In this document: positions 31,201 through 43,434 of the stretch, piece by piece | Numbering within the stretch: position 1 is the first letter of the stretch | Layout of the letters: every line of letters begins with the position of its first letter | Assembly (NCBI RefSeq): GCF_010015445.1 | Contig: NC_053128.1 | Location: 8,417,840-8,481,839 of the forward strand | From: Perca fluviatilis | Taxonomy: Eukaryota > Chordata > Actinopteri > Perciformes > Percidae | DNA: 64,000 bases | Reading direction: 5' to 3' | Translations under genes and position numbers: made by a program | Notes under the pieces: model-generated | What the model was told of the DNA's origin: nothing | Database searches by the model: none | The model's input: only the letters and a program-made list of their open reading frames with translations

Positions 31201-32262
31201 ATTTGAGAGTGGCATGTGTCCCTCCAGCTGGCTCACACACATGCATTGCATATGGACATTGCATAATGGCCTTAGGCCTTTAGTAATGCAGCGTTACAGT
31301 GCTACTCCAACATGTGTGGAAGTGTCAAGGGCCAGAGAAACAAACTGCTTATGCTTATGTAAAAGCATTAAGATGACCAAACAACTCCAGCAACATGTGC
31401 CCACCCACCCCCACCCCCAATGGAAAAAGAAGAAAAAACAGAAGGCATTCTCATTAAATAGTGAAAGCATGCACAAAGGAATTAGCCACAAGAGTGAATT
31501 GACAGAGCCAAAATAGGCATTTGTGTTTATGAAGTTTTAAGCTGGAGAAAAAAAACCAAACACTTGCAAATCTAATTTCCATTTCTAAGTATTTCTAGAT
31601 CCTATTTAAAAATATTGGCCTGAATTTTGCTTTTGAAACTAAAATAAAGTACACTATGCGTGGGAGGAAATGGAGATCGCTCGAAGTTTCAAAAGATTAA
31701 ATTGGTTCATGTTGTACTTATGAAACTGCAAAAAAAAAAAGCCAAGAAGCTTATCATGTTTTCCAAATCTTGGCTAGGAAATGACTACAAGTCACCAGCG
31801 TGCAACCTTCTTTGCAAACCATATTGATTGCACTTCCGTAGAGGTCATACATGTTTGTGTTTGTGCATTAAAGCATGCGGTGAAAGATTGAAAAGAAGAT
31901 GCTGTGAGTGTGCTGTGGAATGATGTTGGTCACTGTCAATTTGGATGAGGGTGCAGTTGTTTGGTGGCGAGCAGGTAGTTTACAATGTGTGCATATCAGA
32001 GCTTGTTTGCTAAAAACAGCTGCCTCTCGAAGCTTGTGCAATTTTAAATGAAATTGTTCCAGAAAGTTTATGAAACTTTCTTGTTACAAGGGACAGAGAC
32101 GACGAAACAGTATTTAAACGAAAAGCTTGACATTTTAGAGAGGCGGCGGTCGAGCGAGCTCGAGAGTGAATGAAGAGAGGGAGTGCCGTACAATGCAGTA
32201 ATCTGAGCAATAAATCTCTCTTGTATCATTGTTTCGCAGTAATTATGTTGTAAAGCAAAATC

Positions 32263-32334
<72 letters not shown>

Positions 32335-34096
32335 CGCGGGAAACTGCCACATTGTCCGAATGTGAGTGAATGCAGAGCTTCATCCTGTCTGTTTCTCTGT
32401 ATCAACTTGTGCGTCGATATGAGACGCTGAGGGGCAAAGCGGCAGTTGGGAATGAAAACAGGCTGCACACCGTGTGTGCTGTTATTGGCCGGGGGGGTTA
32501 CGCACCAACCTGGGGCCCCAGGTGGGAGCGTACCTACGTTCCCACAGCCCTATGTTCCCATATTTCTAAGATTTATTTTCCAAAATTAGGCCCTATGTTC
32601 CCACATTTACTTTTTCATAAATTTGTATCAGATTTTATCCCCCTAAACCTAACCCTAAAAACTGTTGTGGGAGGATAGGGCTTGAAATGTAGGAACACTA
32701 GCCTGGATGCCAGCCGAACTTAGCCCCGCCCACAAAATTCGAGGTCGGGAAGTTCACATTCTGACTAGAATCTGAGTAGGACCACGTCAGGCTATAGGAA
32801 CACAAGACCTAGCCTAATTTTGAAAAGATCCTAGAAATGTGGGAACATAGGGCCTAATTTTAAGAAAAATCTTAGAAATGTGGGAACATAGGGCCTAATT
32901 TTAAGAAAAATCTTAGAAATGTGGGAACATAGGGCCGTGGGAACATAGGGCCTAATTTTAAGAAAAATCTTAGAAATGTGGGAACATAGGGCTGTGGGAC
33001 CATTGGGCTGTGGCAACATAAGGCTGACCCCCCCCCCCCCAGGCACTTTGTTACCACGTAGAAGCGTCCTGCACACAGGAAAACGACAGGAAAAGAAATG
33101 GGAGAATAGAGGCAGTGCAGGGTCTCTGCAGATTTAGACACCACCACACACTTCTAGCAGGTCATGAGTAGGAGATTGGGCATCGAGAACCGGTTCCAAC
33201 TTGGAATTGTTTCAAAACTCACGATTCCAATGACTTTTTATTGGAATCGTTTGGAAAATTTGGTTTTGAATCTGATCAATGGTTCCAAATTTAACAGGCG
33301 CAAGTTTTGGTTTCTGTGGCGGCCACCAGTACTTCCAGGCACTTGTTGTGTTGCAGCCATGGAGCACACGAAGCGGCGCTCTAAAGTGTGGCTTTATTTT
33401 ACGTTGAAAAAGCATGTGACCTGTTTCAGCTCCACCCCTCAAAGAATCAAATTCAAGAATCAATAAGAACCGGAATCAAAAGCAAAAATCGGAATTGGAA
33501 TCACAGCTCCGCCATCATGAACGCAACACAACGTTCTATTGAGTTTCGCCTCTTGTTACTTCTATACTCTTTGACGATGCCCAACCCTAGTCATAAGTTA
33601 TGATTGAGATGGATTACTCTTGTATTCATCTATCGATCGATCGATAGATAGATACAATATTATTGCGATTTTAAAGATATTGCAATATTCTGCGATATAT
33701 TGTAATTTCTTACCTTTTTTCCAAATTCAAATTTTTCCCAATTTCAAATTATGTCCCCAAAAGAAAACTTTGTCAACATCTGTTTTATCTAAAAAGATAC
33801 ATTTCTCTGTTTGTTCATCTCACTTCAATTTTATTGCTGCAAAATGGGATTGTCAAGCAGACAGACTGACCAACACGTATATAATTAAAGTATCAATACA
33901 GTATTGCCATGGAAAATATTGCAATACTATGCTGTAATTTTTTTTTTCACCCCTAATAAATAAATAAATATATATATTTATATATATTTTTTCACCCTAA
34001 TAAATAAATATATTTATTTTATTTATTTATTTATTTATTTATTTATTAGGGTAAAAAAATATATATATATATATATATATATATTTATTAGGGGTG

Positions 34097-34128
<32 letters not shown>

Positions 34129-37100
34129 GCCTTGGAACAGAGCCTTTTTCTAAAGTACGTTGTGTGGCACGCTTTATGAAGCGGCAGTTTTTTTTTTTTT
34201 TTTTTACTATCTAACATCATTGTTTATTCAGTGTGTTTTTTGCTTGTTTTTGTTGCCGCCTTTAACAAACACCATTTCTGATTTAGCTCTAGAGTGCAAA
34301 GATGCTGTTAAGTTCCGTAGAGCTGAGAGGAACTGAGTCGAGCGACGTGTCTCTCTAGTCATTCGATCCATTGTCACTAAAAACACATGACTGCTGGCCA
34401 TACCAGATTTATTTAATAAGGTCTTACTGAAAACTACAGAGCATACAACCCAAATTTAAGCTGTTTTGTGTATTTTCTTTTTAAACACTGACAAAATTCT
34501 CATATTTCAAATGTTTTAACAAATAATGGCCCCGGCTCTATATACAGAACCCGCACTGTTGAGGAAAACAAAAACCGCAACGTTACAGGTCGATGGGGGA
34601 GGTTATGGATCGCTGATACCTTCACACATTGTGTACCTTTTGCGTGTTGTGTTTGTGTGCATGTTCATCGGTGTGCTGTTTTTATCCCCCCCCCCTCACA
34701 TACACATACACATCCTCCTCTGTCTACATGCAGTTTGGTCTGGCTGAGTGTTCTCTCTGAGCTTACTGTAAGGTGTTGGATTATGATAAAAACCGCCTGT
34801 GAATGTGAATGCTCCACAGCTTAATGGTTCGGTCTCCTCTGTGCTTTCAGCCCAGACGAGGCTCCTAATCTGGGCTGCTCTGACAAAGACGACACGCAGC
34901 CCAGGGTGAACTCAAAAAGCCCTCTCTCCTTCTTTTCCCTCTTCCTTTTGTGCTGTTGTTCCCAGTTAAAAATAGACACTTGTTTTTTCTCCCCCTACTA
35001 TGCTCCTGAAATTTTGAGCCATGCTTGCTTTGAGTGCTGAGGGATTTCTGCTGCTCAGTGAAATCTGCAGCCGCTCTCATGGCACGACCGTCCCGTGCCG
35101 TAATCCAGACATCCAAGCAGCTGGAATATAAATCCTGTCCGGAGTTTGCATTGGCTGGCAGCTCATCAAGAGGCCCCAGAGATCTATTTATTTATTTATT
35201 TATTTATTTATTTATTTCAAACCTCTCTCAGGACATGGCAGCCTGCTCTAAGCTGGTGACCCGGGATGACAAGATATAGACATTTAATCTGCGCCGTGGT
35301 GTGGCGAGCACGCCAAGGGATTGGTGAGTGCGAAACGTATGTTAAACCAGGGCTGCAAAGATTGATCGATGAGTCGATTAGTCGTCATCGCCGACTATTT
35401 TGATAATCGATTAATCGGTCTGAGTAACTTTTTAGGGGGGAAAAAAAAAGTTTCTTCACTCCTCTGTGACCGTAAACTGAATATCGTTTGAGTTGTGGAC
35501 CAAAACATGACATTTGAGGACGTCACGTTGGGCTTTGATAAACATTGATTGACATTTTCGCCATTTTATAGACCAAACAACTAATCGATTTAACTAAGAA
35601 AATAATAGAATAATCAACACTGAAAATGAGCATTAGTTGCAGCCTAGTCTATATCCACGACGTTCCACTCCCGGGATTGCTCCGGTGCCGCCGGAAATTC
35701 CACCGGATGTCCCGCTTTTCGGCCACATGTCCGTTACCTGGGGCTTTCTTTGTGTTGGCATTCTAACCTCCGGTGGATTTCTGAGGACTATGGTTAACTG
35801 CTCCTCAGATCTCTGCAGGGTAAATCCAGACAGCTAGCTAGACTATCTGTCCAATCTGAGTTTTTTGTTGCACGACTAAAACAACCTTTGAACTAGGACT
35901 GCAGCTATCAATTATTTTAGTAATCGAGTATTCTACCGATTATTCCATCGAGTAATCGGATGAAGAAAAAAAAAGAAATGCTTTTGTTTTATTGAAGAGC
36001 AATAATAAAAAATAGTTTGGTTAAATTTTCGGAAAAAGCTACATTTTTATTGCCTACATTGCTTACAATATCATATCTCAGTGTGTGTGTGTGTGTATCC
36101 AAAGCCTGATATATCTTCTTCCTCTGTGCCATAGAGATCCATTGTTGTCCAAAAACTATATAAACACATCAATGATCCCCACTGTTACACAGTTGTTCCT
36201 TTTTATATAGCCTAGAAATCTAGACGCACCCTAGCGGCAGCAAATGTAATTTGCAGCCAGGGTCAGTCTAGCGACTCTCCGTTGGCTTGCGAGCTGGAAA
36301 AACCAAACTCTAGTCAGGCCAATCACAGCCTGTGTAGAGTCGGTGGGTGGGCTTAACATAATGACGCCAGAGTTGCGACGGTTACGCGTGAATTCCCTGC
36401 TACTTGAAAACAAAGAAGATGGTCGCTGCTGCTGGCGAACAGTGGACTTTCGAATCAGCTTTGGCCCCAACTCCAGAAGACTTGGAGTTAAGCTTTTCTT
36501 TGAGAAAAGAACGACACTGAAGTCCTTCTTAAAAAAAGGAAGATGTGTTCGGTAGGGCTGGGCGATATGGAGAAAATCCAATATCGCGATCATTTTGATT
36601 AAATACCTCAGTATCGATACCGCAACGATATTGTAGTGTGGACTATTGGTGCTTTCACAAAATATTTACACAATGGGATTTTTGATAAATAATCATCAGT
36701 AATGTGGATATAATGACTAAGTGGGTAAAGGTAAATCATAGAACAGTTACAACAGTCTGGTAAGTACAGAAAATGACATTACTTTACTGTAATGCAGCCT
36801 TTCAAACCAGGAAAAGACAACACACATATCACGATATCCAGAATCTAAGACGATATCTAGTCTCGTATTACGATATCAATATAGTCGGAGTTTTGCCGTT
36901 TAATCTATCAAGTATAAGTTTAATCTATCAAGTAGCGTTGCTCTGGTTGGTTGTAGCTCTATCCTATTGCGTTCAGAGGGAATTTGAAAGACAACCGTTT
37001 ATCCCGCCCCTCGGATTGAGCCCTGCCAATGGTGAGTTCCAAGACCCAACATCGTTGATGTGGGTCTGGCTTGTCAGGCTACCTTTTTATGTTCATTTTG

Positions 37101-40100
37101 GCTCAATCCCACATGCTTTAATACTCTCCAGAGCACCAAATGTGTATTCATCTGCAGCTGAAAATAGTCCCCAACAAATGCACTATTTACTCCTGTTTGA
37201 GTAACATTCATTAAAAACTACCGTGCCCAGCTGTTTTGGAAAATTACGGAGTCTTTTTATTTAGAAACTACATATTTGTGAGACGCTTTCAAGGATTTAT
37301 GTGTTCAGTCAAAATCAGAGTGCCACAGACAGGACGGAGGTCTGAATTTTGTGAGACGGACAAACAAGTTGTTGGTCTTTATTAAGTGATGGCATTACGA
37401 AAGGGTATGGAACACAAACCGAATGTGCCAAAGCAGCTGGAGAAAGTAATGAGAGCAGATTTTAAATGAAGCGTCCCATCGGGACATTGCTCTGAAAAAA
37501 CGTGTTTTTGTGCTTGTAATCTGTCCCTGTGTAGACTCAAATCTTGAAGTGCAGATTGATTACAGCTTAATCCTGTTTAGTAGTAGTTGTGTCACTAATA
37601 AACCTCCATAAGGGGTTAGCCCTGGTGGAGGGGTGTGTGAGGCTGAAGTAGATGGGTCTGCCCGGGTGTGAATGGCGAGAAGACTAAGCCTGGATGGGGG
37701 ATTATGGGAGACAGGGGGCGGGGAGCGTACATGATCTGTCAGGGCTTAGTACCACAAGAATCCCAGCTGCAGCAGCAGGAGTGGTGGCGGTGGCGGTGGC
37801 AGAGGCTGCGTTTTCATTAGAGTAATGTCCAAAGAAGCTCCGGAATTATGTAAGCGTGACGTGCTGTCATCCTCTTTGTCGGCCGGCCCACTGCCTGGCA
37901 GGAACGTGGCCGTTTTTGTTTTCCTTTTTATCCTCACTCGCTCAGGGAAGCCAAAAGGACATCTGTCGGGGTCGGCGGTTGGGAGCAGGACTCGTAGTAG
38001 CTCCGCCGCAGGGACCTCGCCGCTCCGGGGGCAAAAGCTGTGGCATCGTTGTCATGGAGAGGACAAGTTTGTAGGCTTTCTGCTGCAGAAGAAGAGAAGA
38101 GCAGACGTGGAGAAGACGAGCGATGGAGGAAGTGTAGCAGCAGTCAGAGCAGTGTGTTGTGTGTGTGTGTGTGAGGCTGTCGCCGTTTAAAGAATTTGAA
38201 GATGAAATTTAAGAAGTTCATCACGATCATGCAGGCAGCCATAGGGATTGTTCCCCTGAACAAACGGGAGCTTCTGCCACCCGGCAGGAAACTGTGGAGA
38301 CCCCAGGGGTGAGTCAGATCCCTGTGTGGTGCCTTCAACATGCATAGAGAGCCTGTGCATAGTAGTAGTGAACTGCATGTTGTCACTCAACAACTGCTGC
38401 AGCTGATTATCTCGAACAGATCTACTTCTAAACTAGGGCTGCAACTAACTTTTTTTTTCATTGTTGATTAATCTGTTGATTATTTTCTGGAATAATCAAT
38501 TAGTTGTTTGGTCTCTGCTTTGGGTTTTTACTAGAATTTGTCACTCAGTGACATTGTATTGATATATAGTTCATCGCAATGATTTTTTGCTATTATACTT
38601 TATAAACAGTTTTCACATTTCGTATATTTGGTTGTTAATTTTGTATATCAAATATCCTTTCTTACTACACTACCCTATTGGTTCATTCTACATTCTTTAA
38701 ATGTATTCATCTTCATATCTACAGTATATGCTACTGTTTGTACTGTCCAATTAGATGCTAAACTGCCTTGCATTTTACTTGTAGTGCTGTTAATCACAAT
38801 GCATAGTAATGTTCCATTCATTTCAAAATACTTCAAAATAATACTTTAAAAACAGTTATCATTTTAGATGCTAGAATTGTGCGTCACAGCATACTCCGAC
38901 ATCTTCATGTCATAATGATGCGATTACACTGACAGACGTTAAACATTATTATTGATTTATTGCCTAATGAGTCAAAGTGATGTTTGGTGAACTGCATCAC
39001 CTGTAAGGCAGGTAAATTATAATCTATTATAACTCGGTGTAGTTGAACAGAGGTTTGGTCCAGGGCTATATAATACATTTTTGTTTAGAAATGCATATCT
39101 TTTGCTACTTTTACAACTTGCTTTCACACTACTTTGGCATTTCCAAGCCCCTACAACGGAGACATTTGAAAACTCTGCTGAACATGCTGGACAGGCAGAA
39201 ACGGAGACCTTTTGGAAGTCTATGCAGACACCCATATCAATCCATATTATCGGTTAGGTAGGCTTACATACCTTTTCTAAATTTCATCCTTCTTGAGTAC
39301 CGCTTTACTTTCAGTAACCGTTCCACCTCGTCGTCAGTCCTGGCTACTTTTCACCATTGTTCTTTCTCTAAATTTCTGTATTTTCAACCGCAGAGTAACG
39401 TTAGACAGTCGGCTTCCTGTTTACACTGGCACATGCGTGCTCAGTGTATGCAAATGGTCATGTACGTTTTTGTTTACGTTGTGTAAATATGGACGGAGAT
39501 CATGTCTGATACGGAGATTGTAATTGTTTTTTCAAACCCAGTTGACAAATTAAAACGTGGTATTGTTGATGTAGTCTTAATAGGGTTGGGTAGTGTTTGA
39601 AAATGTTCAGTACTAGTGCCGATACCTGAGTTTTGGTCCTGAGGTTATCTCAGATTGAGACTTCAAATTCATAACAGAAAGCTTGCGTTACAAATTGGAG
39701 AAGTGGGCGATGTGGGTCTTTACCCGACAGTGCGGGTCGAACCAAAAACGCTATTGAGTTTTTGGAACTTGACCTATATTAGGGAATAAAAGTCCCGATA
39801 ACTCTACCTCTTGCTACTTGGGTCTGTCTCCTGCGAGTCCCCCAACTGTTATGTAAGTGAAATACTAAATTGCTTGTAAATGTATGTGAAGGGGGAGATG
39901 ACAGATGAGTACATACACATTGCACAGAGGAAAGTCAATATGGGCCCTTCAGGATTTTTGCCCCAGAGCCCCCTGACAAGTTAATACAGAGTGAAGTGAG
40001 TCATGTAATGGAATACTTCACATTGTTCCAGTCGATACCAAGCTGGACCTATATGCCTGTGCTTAATGTGTTAGGGGCTGCAGGCTTAGTCATGCAGAGG

Positions 40101-43100
40101 CATTCTGCTTTCTTTACTCTCAGCACAGTATCGCTCTGACTGTATCCAGTCAGGCCATTAGAAGGCATCAGAAACCTCAGGTCTGACTCGCTGCCACAAA
40201 GTTGGGGAAAAAAAAGTTGTTTCAGCTCTGTTGAAAACACCACATGTTCAGACATGTTAGCAATCAGATCGGAGATGCTGCCCTGGAAGTAAGACTGCAG
40301 ATTACAGTATTATAGTCAGTAGTATCAGTGTGAGCCGGGTCTCCTCTGGCTTTACTCAGAGGCATACACAAGTGGCTTAGTTCTGGGAATGGAATTTTAT
40401 TCTCTATTCATAGCACTACTTTTCCTACTGGTCTTTTTGGTCTTCCCTTCAGGATGACTTTAATAATTATTATTATATATTAGATTGTAATAATTAATTT
40501 TTCATCTAGCACCATCAGCTGCAGGCTAAAGTTTATCCAATACTTTGTTTAATGACCAAATACCTGCAACGGGGGGTGGTGATGGCGCAGTGGATATGAC
40601 ACATGCCTTTGGTGTGGGAGATCTGGGTTCGATTCCCACTGCGATACATCATCAAATGTGTCCCTGAGCAAGACACTTAACCCCTGCTCCAGAGGTGTGT
40701 GGCCTCTGATAAATAGCAATTGTAAGTTGCGTTGGATAAAAAGCATCAGCTAAATGACATACTAACAAGCATGCTAACAACTTAGATGGTGGACATGGTA
40801 AACATTAACTGTTGTAATGTAAGCATTGTCCTTGTAAGCATGTTAACATTGTTGACATTAGTCTTTAGCTCAAAGCACCAGAGTGGTAAAATCGCTGGTA
40901 TTGGACATGTTGGACAAAGGCTGTATGTTGTATGCCAGTGTAAATGTCTTTGCCCAAACATGCACTTAAAGGGGCACTCCAGTGATTTAGTATTGCATAA
41001 AGTTGGGGGACTCACAAGAGACAGATTTTAAAAAGTATGGTCAAAGTCAATGGAGCACAGCCTGAGACATCTTGACTTTTTCTCTAAATAAGAGCACTGC
41101 ATCCTACATTTCCCATAATGCAGCTTGATAGTCTTTCATAGACCCTCTCTGCTGCATAAATGCACACATCTCTATAACAATTTGTCACACAACTTTCAAG
41201 CTGAGATAACCCGATGACATCACTTTGAAATCATCAGGGTTATTTTCTCAGACTTGAAAAGACTGACTGTTTTTACAGGCCGAGTAGTACTAAACATGAT
41301 GAGTAAACTAAATATTATGTGTAAAATCAGTGAAGTGCCCCCTTTTTAATAATTTTAGAAATTTTTAATAATTGCAGAGGTCGTCTGTGATCTTAATCCT
41401 GTGCAAATGTATGACATGTATGGCTGCGTTGGTAATTATAAATAAAAGCCTTGACATCAAATATGGGGGATAATATCAGTAAATTTGAGTAGAATACAGA
41501 CTTTGCTTATCCAGTGCAAATGAGCCGCACGAAACACAGACGTGGTTGTTAATTTCTAATTCACGTGAGGTCCCCTGGTAATACCTTGTAAATGCGGCTC
41601 AATCTGCAAATTAAAAAGAAAATGTAAGGTCACAGCCTGCTTTATAAAAAATGATGCTTGTATTGGTAATAATACTCAGGGCACAAAAAATACACTGCTC
41701 TCTCTTGACAAAGATCTACAGAGTGAATGTTTGGTCTCGTTGAAATATTTGTTTTAATGCGTAACACACTTGTAGTAAAGAGTCATCCTTTTTAAAATGT
41801 TGTTTCTCTCTCTGTGTGCGTAGGGACCAGCCTGGCTCTGACCAGACCAGCACTGACCTGCTCAAGTCCAACCGCAAGTTCCGCTGGTCCAGAGAAGCCC
41901 AGTACTTGTATCTCCGCCGCCTCTCCTCACGCAGCTATTCGGCTATTATGATGGTACGTTGTTTACACAATGTTTAGTGTTGATGCTGTGTTTTTAGTGT
42001 GACGTAAAGTCTGGTCTGGTCTGGTCCTGTTGACCCCTTGCTGTGTGTTTCAGTGTTTGAACCCAACATGTTTACTAGGGTTGGGCATCGAGAACCGATT
42101 CCTAATCGGAATCGTTTCAAAAATTACGATTCCATCGGAATCGTTTCTTTATTGGAATCGTTTGGAATCGTTTGGATGATTTGGTTTCAAATCTGATCAT
42201 AGGTTCCAAATTTAATATGCGCACGTTTTGGTTTCCGTAGAAGCCAGGCGCTTGTTGTGTTGTACAGTAAGCGGAGCTCTAGTGTGGCTTTATTTTGCAT
42301 TGTAAAAGCTGTAAAACTGCAACCCACCTATGAATCAAAATAAAACTTTCCTCTTATTTGTGAAATAAGCATCCAACCCGTTTCAACTCCACCACTCAAA
42401 GAATCGGAATCGAGAATCGATAAGAACCGGAATCGAAAGGAAGAATCGGAATTGGAATCAGAATCGTTAAAATCCAAACGATGCCCATCCCTAATGTTTA
42501 CCAATCTTGACTATGTCTATTAAAACCTAAGCATTTAGTGTGCTGTAGACGTCTGAGTTTTGACTCCAGTCACGTGATGGTATGAAGCAGCTATATTCAT
42601 GCCTGTTTGCACACTTACAACTCAATGGCTTTTTCGGTGAAGACTGAGAACGTCATTTCATTTTTCACTGTACGTTGCATATAAAACCCTCGAGCTTTAG
42701 TGATTTTTATGCTTTAACGTCGCTTGGATGATCGTGTGTTTCTCTTGTGATGACAATTTCATGAATTTTAATCTTATGAAACTCTTATCATAATCCCATC
42801 ACTGGATAAGATGAAAAATGCATGCATGCATTTTTGTTTATCCAAAAATAGTTGGTAAGCTGCAAGCAAGGCTGCTTCTCTTCTGAAACGATGATTTAAT
42901 GGAGATATGAGGTTTCATGAGTCAGTGTTTCCCAGACTTCTTTCCTCTTTCCTTATTTGAATACAACCACGCTTTAGTGACCCCCTCCTGCATCCACGAT
43001 GATGATTAACCAGATAGACATGTCACATCCTGGAAGCATCATTGTTTTAACGACTTGGTCACACAAATGATTCGGGCCAGTGAAGCTGTTTTGCATTAGG

Positions 43101-43385
43101 ATGGCCTATTTTAAGGCCTATTTCACATGTTTCAGTAGCTGAAATGTGGTGATTTGACTTGATTGACCTGAATTCCTAAGGTGTTGCTGCTCTGAAGTTT
43201 AAACATTTTGGATAAAGTGTTCTGCCAGCAGAAAAGCTTCTGTCATGTTTTAAAATGGCAGATATTGAAAGAACACATATGTGTTTTATTAGGGATTTTT
43301 TAGTGTCAGCTGGCGTTCTTATCTGTGATCGGTCTTTTGTTGATTAAACACCAATTAAGGGCAGGCTTGAATAGATAGTTGATAG

Positions 43386-43434
<49 letters not shown>

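Noticed and set aside
33169..33589. Functional zinc-finger gene
   Set aside because: Only a short BED-like remnant without zinc ligands, inside inverted element ends, with a sister copy at 42075.
36773..37204. 143-codon open frame on the + strand
   Set aside because: Runs across the junction of two interspersed repeats and has no recognisable protein features.
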